Shown: in pieces, positions 38,280 through 46,720 of the stretch | Layout of the letters: every line of letters starts with the position of its first letter | How positions within the stretch are numbered: position 1 is the first letter of the stretch | Source: Zhengella sedimenti | Lineage (GTDB): Bacteria; Pseudomonadota; Alphaproteobacteria; Rhizobiales; Rhizobiaceae | Length of the DNA stretch: 64,000 nucleotides | Direction: 5' to 3' | Assembly: GCF_046506625.1 (NCBI RefSeq) | Contig: NZ_JBKFFP010000004.1 | Span: 186,001-250,000 of the forward strand | Position numbers and translations under genes: made by a program | Notes under the pieces: model-generated | What the model was told of the DNA's origin: nothing | Databases searched by the model: none | The model's input: only the letters and a program-made list of their open reading frames with translations

Positions 38280-39845
38280 TCACAGGATGAAATCGCTGGC
38301 GTCGATGCCCAAACCGGTTCCGAGCAGTTCGATGCGGAAATCGGCTACGCCGTCACCATTGACATCGCCCTCGATGAACGTCAGGCCGCTGAATTCCCAT
38401 GAGCGTAGTTGTCCGGCCGAGCGGGTAAACGAACCGCCGACATAGGTGAAGGCCTGGTCTCCGGATGTAGCCGTATCGGCATCCAGCGCGGAGAGATCGA
38501 ACCGATCGTCACCGTCTGTGAAGTCCTGGATGCGGTCGCGGTCAGCGAACAGAAGGCCGGAATCCGACAGCGAGAAATAGACGAACGTGTCGCTGTGATT
38601 GCCACCGTAGATGACATCCCGCCCATCGCGGCCGCGCAGCGTGTCATTGCCATTGTTGCCGAGAAGAATGTCGTTTCCGGCGCCGCCATCAAGAAGGTTG
38701 ACCTGGGCCGAACCAAACAACCGGTCACCAAAATCGGAACCAAAAACATTCTCAAAACCGGAGATCGTGTCACCGGTGGCGTCGCCGCCAGTGGCGGTGT
38801 TGCCGCCAAGGAAGACCTGCACTGAAGCAGTGGAATCTGCGTAGCTCAGCGTGTCGAAGCCGTCTCCGCCCGACAGCGTGTCAGCGCCCGCCCCGCCGCG
38901 GATCATGTCGTTGCCGTTGCCACCCGAAATGACATTAGGCTCGGCGTTGCCGATCAGGATATCAGCATGTTCCGAACCAACGACATTCTCGATATCGACG
39001 AGGATGTCACCATCGGCATCGCCACCGGCACCTGTCCCCAAGGCAAGGTTCACGGTCACGCCCTGTGAGGACGATCCGTAATCGGCCGTATCGATGCCCG
39101 TGCCGCCATTAAGCAAATCCGCTTCGGTCCCACCACTAAGAGTATCATTTCCGTCACCACCCTTTAATTCATCCATACCCCCACCACCGAACAACAAATC
39201 ATCCGCGCCCCCGCCATAAAGGATGTCGTTGCCATCTCCGCCTTCCAGCCGGTCAGCAGAACCGTCGCTGTCATTGGTGTGATCACCATAAAGAGTGTCA
39301 TTGCCGGCGTTTCCGTAGAGTTGATCCTCTCCTAAACTACCAAATATTTTGTCGTCTCCTGCCATTCCATAACAAATGTCGTTACCACCAGATAAAAACG
39401 CACTGTCGGCATTCTCACCTAAAATAACATAGTCATCGCCGAACCAAGTGGTAATGTCATATTTTTCGAATTCCGCAAAAATCGCGCGATCTCCAAATGT
39501 AATAATTCCTGTGCCTGTTGGGCTCGCATCAAATATTATGTTTTCGTCACCGTAACTTGTTAGATAAACGGTAAGTTTATCCTCACCATCGCCTCCGTAC
39601 AACTCATCGAAACCGGGGTCTTCACCAAAACCATCCCAGTAAACGACTATATCGTTTCCGTCGCCTGCAAAGACGAGGTCATCTCCTTCGTTTCCATAGA
39701 TTAGGTCGACCCCTGCGCCACCGTATATCGTATCATTACCGGACTTTCCGTAGATCCTATCCGACCCCGAAGTTCCATAGATGATATCGTCAAATGGCGT
39801 ACCGTCCGTCTCGAGATTGGATGAGGGTATGTAAATGGTCGACAT
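38280..39845 (-). CDS. RTX-type calcium-binding repeat protein
   Basis: 521 residues. At least a dozen nonapeptides of the form GGxGxDxLx are visible, for example GGDGNDILYGGGADDLLFGG and NGGTGIDTADYG. The C-terminus carries the typical RTX tail DRDRIQDFTDGDDRFDLSAL and ends EGDVNGDGVADFRIELLGT. Such proteins are exported unfolded by type I secretion and fold with calcium outside the cell. No catalytic domain is seen. No HlyB/HlyD/TolC genes occur in the window. The 5' half is clearly richer in A+T than the 3' half, suggesting a mosaic. Confidence 0.85.
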   Translation of the reverse strand: MSTIYIPSSNLETDGTPFDDIIYGTSGSDRIYGKSGNDTIYGGAGVDLIYGNEGDDLVFAGDGNDIVVYWDGFGEDPGFDELYGGDGEDKLTVYLTSYGDENIIFDASPTGTGIITFGDRAIFAEFEKYDITTWFGDDYVILGENADSAFLSGGNDICYGMAGDDKIFGSLGEDQLYGNAGNDTLYGDHTNDSDGSADRLEGGDGNDILYGGGADDLLFGGGGMDELKGGDGNDTLSGGTEADLLNGGTGIDTADYGSSSQGVTVNLALGTGAGGDADGDILVDIENVVGSEHADILIGNAEPNVISGGNGNDMIRGGAGADTLSGGDGFDTLSYADSTASVQVFLGGNTATGGDATGDTISGFENVFGSDFGDRLFGSAQVNLLDGGAGNDILLGNNGNDTLRGRDGRDVIYGGNHSDTFVYFSLSDSGLLFADRDRIQDFTDGDDRFDLSALDADTATSGDQAFTYVGGSFTRSAGQLRSWEFSGLTFIEGDVNGDGVADFRIELLGTGLGIDASDFIL

Positions 39846-40055
39846 TTCTGCCTCTTCGATTTCGGCTTAACTTGTTTGAAATGATATTCTAAAAAAATCC
39901 GCACACAGGATTCAATATGGAATTTCGAATGTTTCCTCGAGACTGAGATTTGAATGACAACAAGGCACCCTTTCTAATTGATAAATATAGACTTTTCCTC
40001 CCATGTGAGCACACTGCAAACGGTGGTTTGCAGTTTGAACACCCGGGAGCGGATC

Positions 40056-40754
40056 ATGGTGCAGCGCGCAATCGCATACTACCGGGTCTCGACGTCCCGC
40101 CAGGGACGATCGGGGCTCGGCATCGAGGCACAGAGGGCCGCAGTCACGCGTTTCGCAGAGGCGGAAGGCCTGGTCATCACGGCCGAGTTCGTGGAAATCG
40201 AAACCGGCAAGGGTTGCGATGCACTGGACAGGCGCCCTCGCCTCGCCGAGGCCCTCGACATGGCACGCAAGTGGGGCTGTCCGGTCATCGTCGCCAAGCT
40301 GGATCGCCTGTCCCGCGACGTCGCCTTCATCTCGGGGCTGATGGCCAGACGCGTCCCGTTCATCGTCGCAGAACTCGGTGCCGACGCTGATCCCTTCATG
40401 CTGCATCTCTATGCAGCCTTGGCGGAAAAGGAACGCCGTCTGATTTCGGATCGCACGAAAGCTGCCCTCGCCACTCGTTCGGCATCTGGCAAACGGCTCG
40501 GCAACCGGACCAATCCGGCAAAGGCTGCTGCCATCGGCTAGCAATCCTGCATTCAGGAAGCCGACCGCTTCGCAGCAAGCATCCAGCCGGTCATTGCCTC
40601 GATCCGGCGCTCAGGGATCACCAGCCTCCGCGGCATCGCCATGGCATTGAATGATCGCGGCATCCGCACCGCCCGCGGCGGCCGGTGGCAGGTATCCAAT
40701 GTCCGCAACGTTCTGGCGCGGTGCGAGGCAGACGGAAGCACGGGCGGTATTTGA
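40056..40754 (+). pseudogene. Serine recombinase (resolvase family) with internal stop
   Basis: The catalytic domain is complete at the front: AIAYYRVSTSRQGRSGLGIE contains the nucleophile serine, and IVAKLDRLSRDVAFISGL and EKERRLISDRTKAAL follow. TAG at codon 162 (40539-40541) ends the frame. The frame then reads on in phase (CIQEADRFAASIQPVIASIR, SLRGIAMALNDRGIRTARG) to TGA at 40752, restoring the usual DNA-binding part. One substitution thus removes the C-terminal helix-turn-helix. The truncated product would probably not recombine DNA. Confidence 0.85.
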
Positions 40755-40934
40755 TGGGTGGGAAGAATTCCTGAAAACGCCTTTCCCTATGCGAACAGCC
40801 CGACACTCCTAAACTGAACTGAAGATATCCACGCTGCCGATAATCCGGAACTCGATACCGAGTATGTCGGCGATCCCTTGCAACAGGTTTTCTCGTCCTT
40901 GGGAAAGGACCAACTTGCTGATCAGAGATTTTCA

Positions 40935-41588
40935 TCAATCCGTCTTGCTATCATGTCCGCGGAAAGGCTCCGCCACGGTATCGAACGCATCCGGGCGATA
41001 TCCGAAGCCAGGCATTATTTCGCTCATGTCGAATATCGGCTTGCCGTCATCGTTGCGACGAATTTGTCCCTCGATCATCAACATCGCGTAACCGTGAACC
41101 ATGCTCCACAGCATCCATTCGGTGCGCCAGGGGCTACCCGGCGCATCTGCCTTGTCCCAGTCGAGACCGTGGGCAACTCCGCGTAGGACTTCGTAGCTGG
41201 CCCAGGCAGCGCGTTTCATGTCCATGTCGTCGGCGTTGCACAACGTACTTGAGAACATCAGCTTGAACAGTTCGGGGTTTTCCAAAGCGAAACGCAGATA
41301 ACCATTACAGGCAGCATCCAGGCGCGCCCTTCCCGGCGGTTGACCCTCGACACCGCGCCGCATCTCAGCGGCATGTCGCTCGAAGCCAACCGTCGCTATC
41401 GCGGTAAGCAGGCCGCGCAATCCGTCAAAATGGTTCTTCGGAGCCGTGTGGCTCACACCCACCCGCGCAGCGATAGAACGCAACGAAACCGCTTCAAGTC
41501 CCTTTTCCTCAAGTTCGACGAGACCGGCCTCGACAAGGGCCGCCTTCAGATCACCGTGGTGATACTTATTTCTGTTTTCTTTCAGCAT
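40935..41588 (-). CDS. TetR/AcrR-family transcriptional regulator
   Basis: 217 residues. The N-terminal helix-turn-helix region is VSLRSIAARVGVSHTAPKNH, followed by a WHG-type ligand domain (LRFALENPELFKLMFSS). It is divergent from the ABA4-like membrane protein, with a near-perfect palindrome between them. It is therefore the likely repressor of itself and of that pair. The ligand is unknown. Confidence 0.87.
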   Translation of the reverse strand: MLKENRNKYHHGDLKAALVEAGLVELEEKGLEAVSLRSIAARVGVSHTAPKNHFDGLRGLLTAIATVGFERHAAEMRRGVEGQPPGRARLDAACNGYLRFALENPELFKLMFSSTLCNADDMDMKRAAWASYEVLRGVAHGLDWDKADAPGSPWRTEWMLWSMVHGYAMLMIEGQIRRNDDGKPIFDMSEIMPGFGYRPDAFDTVAEPFRGHDSKTD

Positions 41589-41659
41589 GATGGCGTCTCC
41601 ATGTTTCCAATGTAAATTTTTTCGCTGGACATTTCAAGCAGATGCGACACATATATCGC

Positions 41660-41677
41660 CAGTGGAAATTTCCAATG
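41660..41677. promoter_or_regulatory. Palindromic operator of the TetR/ABA4-like divergon
   Basis: CAGTGGAAA and TTTCCAATG are inverted 9-bp arms with 8 of 9 matching pairs; the central TGGAAATTTCCA is perfect. The half-site TTTCCAATG recurs at 41604-41612 near the regulator start. It overlaps the ribosome site region of the membrane gene. Confidence 0.6.
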
Positions 41678-41688
41678 GAGATATGCCG

Positions 41689-42156
41689 ATGACACCCGAC
41701 CTACTCTTCTCTCATGTAAGCACGGCGGCCATGGCCGGGTGGGCCCTGCTCATCCTCGGCCCGCGCCGCTATGCGTGGCTCAATGCGATCCCGCTCTGGA
41801 TTATCCCGGCCGGTCTTTCCGCTGTCTATGCAGCACTGATCTTCAGTAGGCTCTCTGGCAGTGGCGGCGGGTTCGAAACATTGGAAGCCGTGGCCACGCT
41901 GATGTCCGACCGTTGGGTGCTGCTGGCGGGTTGGGTGCACTATCTCGCCTTCGACCTGTTTGTCGGTTCTGTCATGGCCGCCCGGTTGGATCGCGCCGGC
42001 GTCGGGCGCCTAGTGCAGACCCCAGTTCTCTTGTCGACCTTCATGCTCGGGCCGCTTGGCTTCCTGATCGCCGGCCTGACCGAACTTGGCCTGCGCGCCG
42101 CAGTAATCCCCACACAAACCCGTTCCTTGAAAGGTTTCCGCCATGTCTCTGCTTGA
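41689..42156 (+). CDS. ABA4-like (DUF4281) membrane protein
   Basis: 155 residues with four to five membrane spans. PRRYAWLNAIPLWIIPAGLS, SDRWVLLAGWVHYLAFDLFV and MLGPLGFLIAGL match the ABA4-like family, named after the plant neoxanthin-synthesis protein. The bacterial function is not known. ATG 41689 has GGAG 8 nt upstream, whereas the ATG at 41683 is too close. It overlaps the next membrane gene by 14 bp. Confidence 0.8.
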   Translation: MTPDLLFSHVSTAAMAGWALLILGPRRYAWLNAIPLWIIPAGLSAVYAALIFSRLSGSGGGFETLEAVATLMSDRWVLLAGWVHYLAFDLFVGSVMAARLDRAGVGRLVQTPVLLSTFMLGPLGFLIAGLTELGLRAAVIPTQTRSLKGFRHVSA

Positions 42157-42961
42157 TGCCAACATCACTGCAGTCCCTGCCGAGACATCCTCGCAGTTCC
42201 GCGTCCTTACAGTCGTGTCTATCGTTCTGCTCGCTCTCACGGTGCTCTGGGGTTTTGTCGACGTTCGAACCATCGAAGGTGTTCCGGTCTGGATGAAGCC
42301 GCTGAAGTTCGCGCTGAGTTTTGTCGTTCTCTTCGGCACGATCGCTCTTGTCGAACGGCGCCTGTCGGACCGGGTCCGCGACGGCTGGACGCTGCGGATC
42401 ATCGGATGGCTGATGGCTGCGGCTTTCCTGTCGGAAATGGCATACATGATGTACCAGGCCGGTCGCGCCGAACCGTCGCATTTCAACGTGTCCACGCCGT
42501 TCCACCGCATGATGTATGAAATAGTGATGGCTGCGGGTGCCGTGTCTCTTGTCGCAGCGACGGCGGTGATCGGCTGGGTGGTAAAGCGTGACAAGCGCGC
42601 CGATCTTGGCCCCGCCTTGCGAGAAGCGATCTGGCTCGGCTTCCTGTTGACTTTCCTGTTGACGATGGTCGTGGCGGGCTATCTGAGTGTCAACGGCAGT
42701 CATTTCGTGGGTCTTCATCCAGAGGGCGCGCCGACAATGCCGTTTTTCGGTTGGTCTGGAATTGCCGGAGACCTCCGCCCGGCACATTTCGCCTCGATCC
42801 ACGCGATGCAGGCCCTGCCACTCATGGCAATCTGGCTCGACCGCCGGGGCAGGCCTGGGTCCCTACGCACAATTCGTCTCGCTGCGCTCGGCTATTCGAT
42901 CGTGACCGTCGCTCTCTTTGGCCAAGCGCTTCTGGAAATACCACTCATCCCGCTCCGCTGA
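42143..42961 (+). CDS. Polytopic membrane protein of unknown function
   Basis: 272 residues with about seven hydrophobic segments. It contains VWMKPLKFALSFVVLFGTIA in the second span and later HFVGLHPEGAPTMPFFGWSG, DLRPAHFASIHAMQALPLMA. The latter histidine-rich segments recall heme- or quinone-site loops, but I do not recognise the family. The overlapping start and shared operator place it in an operon with the ABA4-like gene. Confidence 0.75.
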   Translation: MSLLDANITAVPAETSSQFRVLTVVSIVLLALTVLWGFVDVRTIEGVPVWMKPLKFALSFVVLFGTIALVERRLSDRVRDGWTLRIIGWLMAAAFLSEMAYMMYQAGRAEPSHFNVSTPFHRMMYEIVMAAGAVSLVAATAVIGWVVKRDKRADLGPALREAIWLGFLLTFLLTMVVAGYLSVNGSHFVGLHPEGAPTMPFFGWSGIAGDLRPAHFASIHAMQALPLMAIWLDRRGRPGSLRTIRLAALGYSIVTVALFGQALLEIPLIPLR

Positions 42962-42973
42962 GCAAGATACAAA

Positions 42974-43062
42974 GGGAGGTCGTTCGCTGCATAAAGCGCT
43001 ACATCGTCCGCGAGGTCTACCGCATATTGAGCGCATCACCAACCAAGGCTATCGAAGCTTGA
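42974..43062 (+). mobile_element. IS110-like transposase C-terminal scrap
   Basis: A 28-codon tail reading REVVRCIKRYIVREVYRIL and ending in TGA resembles the C-terminus of IS110-family transposases (the RCLKRYVAREVY pattern). Nothing of the catalytic domain remains. Confidence 0.45.
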
Positions 43063-43072
43063 CAGACATAGG

Positions 43073-43297
43073 AGCATCAACGCGGTTGCCGAGAGCTTCT
43101 TCAATCTGCTCAAACGGGAGCCGAACCGGCGCAGGACCTACAAGACCAAAGCCGAAGCAAGGCAGGACGTGTTCGAATATATCGAGATGTTCTACAACCC
43201 GAAACGCAAGCAAGTCAGGAACGGGATGCTGTCACCCGTCGAGTTCGAACCGCAGCAGGAAATGAGGACCGAGAGCGACTAGACTCGGGGCTATTCA
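43073..43297 (+). mobile_element. IS3-family transposase 3' fragment
   Basis: The frame 43079-43282 reads NAVAESFFNLLKRE, then KTKAEARQDVFEYIEMFYN and NGMLSPVEFE, the end of an IS3-family integrase domain. GGGGCTATTCA at about 43287-43297 matches typical right-end sequence of this IS group. The 5' part of the element is missing. Confidence 0.7.
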
Positions 43298-43377
43298 GGC
43301 TGGAAATCCGCCCCTTCTTCCACTGGAGAAATAGTCTTTGATATGGTCGTCGTTAGGACCGAATCTCCCACAGCCTG

Positions 43378-43543
43378 GGTAAAGCACAAATCCTGATCGA
43401 ACAATGGAGCAGGCGTTACAATACCATGAGCCAACACAGCGTTTTGATCTACCGCACGCCGGCCCCGGAAGCGGTTGTCCGGATGGACCACCGGCCGGTC
43501 ATGCACTAACAATTAAATGGGATCACTCATAAGGGCCTGATCA
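43378..43543 (+). mobile_element. IS407-group transposase 3' fragment with right end
   Basis: AQILIEQWSRRYNTMSQHSV and TPAPEAVVRMDHRPVMH ending at 43509 are the C-terminus of an IS3-family (IS407-type) OrfB. The DNA after it runs to TGATCA at 43538-43543 and resembles the right end of the IS at 45274. Several residues differ from that copy, so this is an older, separate remnant. Confidence 0.7.
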
Positions 43544-43586
43544 ATGGCAATGTGCTAAATGTCACGGATGGTAAGGAGTAGATTAT

Positions 43587-45014
43587 TTGACATCTAAGGA
43601 GCAGGAACTTTGGGCCATTTTGGATCGTCAGCGATCTGCCCAACTTGCCGCGCCATATCCGGACGCAGATACCCGAATCGATCGAATTAACCGTGTTATT
43701 GCGCTACTCGTCGACAATGCGGATGCACTAACGGAAGCGACGGTGGCTGATTTCGGCCATCGGTGTCGGGAAGCGAGCGCGTATGCCGATATTGCGGTAC
43801 CGATCAATCAACTGAAGCATGCGCGATCACGTTTGAAACGTTGGATGCGTCCGGAGAAGCATAGAAGCGAGTTTCCGTTTGGGCTGCTTGGCGCGCGCGC
43901 ACGGGTTGAATTCCAGCCGAAGGGAGTTATCGGAATCATTGCGCCGTGGAATTTCCCAATCCAACTTGTTATCGGGCCTTTAGCTGGGATACTTGCTGCT
44001 GGGAACCGTGCGATGATCAAGCCTTCAGAGTTCTCTGAAGCGACATCGGCATTGATGAAGCGCTTGTTCGAACAAGCCTTCAACCAAGACGAAATTGCCG
44101 TTGTGACTGGAGGAGCGGACACCGGCGCAGCATTTTCTTCACTTCCTTTCGACCACCTTATCTTCACAGGATCTCCACCGGTTGCTGTTCATGTCGCGCA
44201 CGCAGCGGCGGAAAACCTCGTGCCTCTTACCTTGGAACTTGGAGGCAAGTCACCGGTAATTCTGGGTCGCTCGGTTGACATGAAGAAAGCTGCTGCACGA
44301 ATCATGAATGGCAAAACGCTGAATGCTGGTCAGATTTGCCTCTCCCCGGATTATCTCCTGATACCCGATGGATCGGTCGATGCTTTTATCGATGCTTCGC
44401 GTGCAGCAATCAACGACATGTTTCCATCCGGTTTGCGAGACAATGACGACTACACGTCAATTATCAACCAGCGCCATTTCGACAGGCTTCAAGGTTATCT
44501 AAATGATGCAAGGGAGAAGGGTGCCGAGACAATCGAGTTGAACCCCAGGTCCGAGAGTTTCGAACAACAGCCCCATCACAAGATTCCGCCCACCCTCGTG
44601 CTCAATCCGACCGACGAGATGGCTATCATGCAGCATGAGATCTTCGGTCCGTTGCTTCCGATCATGAACTATCAGGACGTCGATGAGGCTATCGAATACG
44701 TGAACAATCATCCGCGACCGCTGGCCCTGTACTATTTCGGCTCAGATCGGTCCGAGGAGGATCGTGTAATAAGGAACACGACATCCGGCGGCGTCACCGT
44801 GAATGACGTTATCCTGCACGTCATTCAGGAAGATCTGCCAATAGGCGGTATTGGCAATTCGGGTACGGGTTACTATCACGGCAAAGCAGGTTTCCTGGAG
44901 TTCAGCCACAGTCGCTCTGTTTTCCGACAGACCGGCAGCGAACTGATATCCATACTGAGGCCGCCCTTTGGCCGGCTTATCCGGCTTGACCTTGCCAATC
45001 GGATCAAGAAGTGA
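43587..45014 (+). CDS. NAD(P)-dependent aldehyde dehydrogenase, coniferyl-aldehyde-dehydrogenase-like
   Basis: 475 residues. GVIGIIAPWNFPIQL binds the cofactor, LELGGKSPVIL holds the catalytic glutamate and NAGQICLSPDYLL the catalytic cysteine. The family of about 470 residues includes CalB coniferyl aldehyde dehydrogenases and fatty-aldehyde enzymes. The TTG start at 43587 follows AAGGAG by 9 nt. The gene has visibly lower G+C and different codon use than its neighbours. Bounded by IS remnants on both sides, it looks acquired by transfer. Confidence 0.82.
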   Translation: MTSKEQELWAILDRQRSAQLAAPYPDADTRIDRINRVIALLVDNADALTEATVADFGHRCREASAYADIAVPINQLKHARSRLKRWMRPEKHRSEFPFGLLGARARVEFQPKGVIGIIAPWNFPIQLVIGPLAGILAAGNRAMIKPSEFSEATSALMKRLFEQAFNQDEIAVVTGGADTGAAFSSLPFDHLIFTGSPPVAVHVAHAAAENLVPLTLELGGKSPVILGRSVDMKKAAARIMNGKTLNAGQICLSPDYLLIPDGSVDAFIDASRAAINDMFPSGLRDNDDYTSIINQRHFDRLQGYLNDAREKGAETIELNPRSESFEQQPHHKIPPTLVLNPTDEMAIMQHEIFGPLLPIMNYQDVDEAIEYVNNHPRPLALYYFGSDRSEEDRVIRNTTSGGVTVNDVILHVIQEDLPIGGIGNSGTGYYHGKAGFLEFSHSRSVFRQTGSELISILRPPFGRLIRLDLANRIKK

Positions 45015-45114
45015 AGCGCGCAGCGACGCCCATACTTTGATAGAAACAAGTGCCGGCATGAACTGCCCTCCATTTCGATCGGACACTTGGGCATAAGCAT
45101 GGAGACTCACGCAT

Positions 45115-45276
45115 ATGCCTGAGCACGTTCTTATGTCTAAGATTGAGATCATCACCGATGGTGGCCGTCGGCGTCGCTGGACTGCCGCTGAGAAGCTGCG
45201 GATCATGGAGGAAACGCTGGATGACCGAGCCAGCATCTCGGACGTCGCTCGCCGCAATAGTGTCGCACCCAACTGA
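45115..45276 (+). pseudogene. IS66-type TnpA (OrfA) fragment interrupted by an IS
   Basis: 53 codons: KIEIITDGGRRRRWTAAEKL and ASISDVARRNSVAPN are the helix-turn-helix start of IS66-family accessory transposase. The coding sequence stops exactly where the IS3-family element begins at 45274; the stop codon itself comes from the IS end. Confidence 0.75.
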
Positions 45277-45404
45277 TCAGCCCACCTGAGTGGTCCAGTT
45301 TGATTGTTAGTGCATGACCGGTCTTCGGTCCATCGGGACGATGGTTTCCGGCGCCGGCGGCCGGTAGCCCAAGGCTCAGTTCGCCGTCCTGTTCGGTGAG
45401 CGCT

Positions 45405-45794
45405 TCATCCGGGCCATGGCGGCATGAATGAAAACCGCTCGCCCGCACACGGAATTCCTGACAGTCCCTGGTTGCGATATTCGGGCCGGAGACGGACGCA
45501 TGAGCCGTCATTCAACCAGAGCCGCCCCTTCTTCGGCTGTCTCGCTGGCACTTTCAGCCCCTCCCGCCGCCACAGTCGCTCGACACGCTTGTCGTTCAAC
45601 TGCCAGCCCGCATCCCTCAACAGAGCCGCAATCCGGCGATAGCCATAGCGGCCATATTGGCGAGCCAGTTCGATCATGTCCGCGACAAGACGCTCTTCAT
45701 CGGCTCGTCCCTGCGGATTGCGTCGTTGCGTTGAGCGATGCTGACCCAGGACGCGGCAGACACAACGCTCGGAGAGCTTCATTTGGCTGCGCAC
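45405..45794 (-). pseudogene. IS407-group OrfB, internally deleted
   Basis: The N-terminal part MKLSERCVCRVLGQHRSTQR to RLWRREGLKVPARQPKKGR is normal. After LRPEYRN the integrase domain with its DDE residues is gone. The remaining C-terminal codons occur out of frame at about 45305-45375. Confidence 0.8.
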
Positions 45795-45826
45795 ACGATC
45801 AATGCAGGCACGGCGACGGGTGGGGC

Positions 45827-46105
45827 TCAGAAGTTTCCCCGTGCGGCCTCCGCCAGGATCAACTTGTCGAGCGTCAGGTCGGAGACAGCCTTGCGGAGAC
45901 GCTCATTCTCCTTTTGCAGCCGTTTGAGCTCTTTCAGTTGGTCGGTTCCCATGCCGCCATATTGCTTGCGCCACCGGTAGTAGGTCTGCTCGGTTATGCG
46001 AACTTCCCGGATCGCATCGATCCGCGCCATTCCTTGGCCGACAAGCACCTCAACCTGCCGCAGCTTCGTGACGATCTCTTCCGGCTTGTGTCGCTTGTTT
46101 CCCAT
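45827..46105 (-). CDS. IS407-group OrfA
   Basis: 92 residues from ATG 46105: NKRHKPEEIVTKLRQVEVLV, then ITEQTYYRWRKQYGGM (helix-turn-helix) and a leucine-zipper-like ELKRLQKENERLRKAV. It is the DNA-binding partner of the OrfAB transposase, normally joined to OrfB by a -1 frameshift. Confidence 0.85.
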   Translation of the reverse strand: MGNKRHKPEEIVTKLRQVEVLVGQGMARIDAIREVRITEQTYYRWRKQYGGMGTDQLKELKRLQKENERLRKAVSDLTLDKLILAEAARGNF

Positions 46106-46162
46106 CTTCGATCCTCCGTTTTCCTGAACATAACGGCGGACCACTTCATTGGGGGAGGATCA

Positions 46163-46645
46163 CTGGCCTATGACCCCGGGATTGTCGGAACCACCTCCCG
46201 GCTTGCCCTGATGACGGTTGTCTGGTCGGGCGATTGCAAGTTATTCGCGTTGTCATCGCCGCAGGTCCTTTCGAGCGTCCCCGCCTCCGGGCCGGTCGAC
46301 GTGATGCTGGCGATGGTCCCCGCCACTGGCGCGGAGGGCGTTCCGGTAAGGCAGATCACCGGGATTGCATGGCGCGTCACCGAAGTCCTGGGCGCGCCCT
46401 GGAACGGTGAGGATCAAGCTACGCTGGTGATCGACGACGACAGGAATTTCTCGATCTTCGGCGGCTGCAACCGGTTGGTCGGCCAACAGACGCTTGTCGG
46501 CCAGGACATCGTGTTCCCTGCCGACTTCGCGGGAACCCTGATGGCCTGCCCTGACGATGCAGAGGCGCGCGAGCGGCAGTTTCTCGCCGCCCTCCAACGT
46601 GCGGCGCATTCACGTGCGCTATGGCGCGGGGCTGCTTCTGCTTGA
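46163..46645 (+). pseudogene. META/HslJ-domain protein, 5'-truncated by the IS
   Basis: About 160 codons of an exported protein lacking its start. ITGIAWRVTEVLGAPWNGED and NFSIFGGCNRLVGQQ followed by TLMACPDDAEARERQFLAAL form a META domain, found in HslJ-like envelope proteins. The end of the frame (RAAHSRALWRG) looks shifted relative to family tails, suggesting further decay. Confidence 0.65.
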
Positions 46646-46720
46646 CGATGGGGCAAAGCCCTCATGCATTTCGAACCGGACCTGAGGTAGAATTCGACTA
46701 GGGGTCTCGCGGGGTGGGGG

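Larger units (their letters stand above)
45274..46162 (-). mobile_element. IS3-family (IS407 group) element, internally deleted
   Basis: The ends are inverted relatives: TGATCAGCCCACCTGAGTGG at 45274 and, on the minus strand, TGATCCTCCCCCAATGAAGT from 46162. The element spans 889 bp, short of the usual 1.2-1.3 kb. No matching target duplication is seen. OrfA is intact; OrfB lost its catalytic centre, keeping only the start and the final ALGYRPPAPETIVPMD. Confidence 0.82.

Noticed and set aside
38280..39845. Short repeated DNA units resembling a repeat array or CRISPR
   Set aside because: Repeats are in-frame coding units for GGxGxDxLx nonapeptides with varying codons and no spacer pattern.
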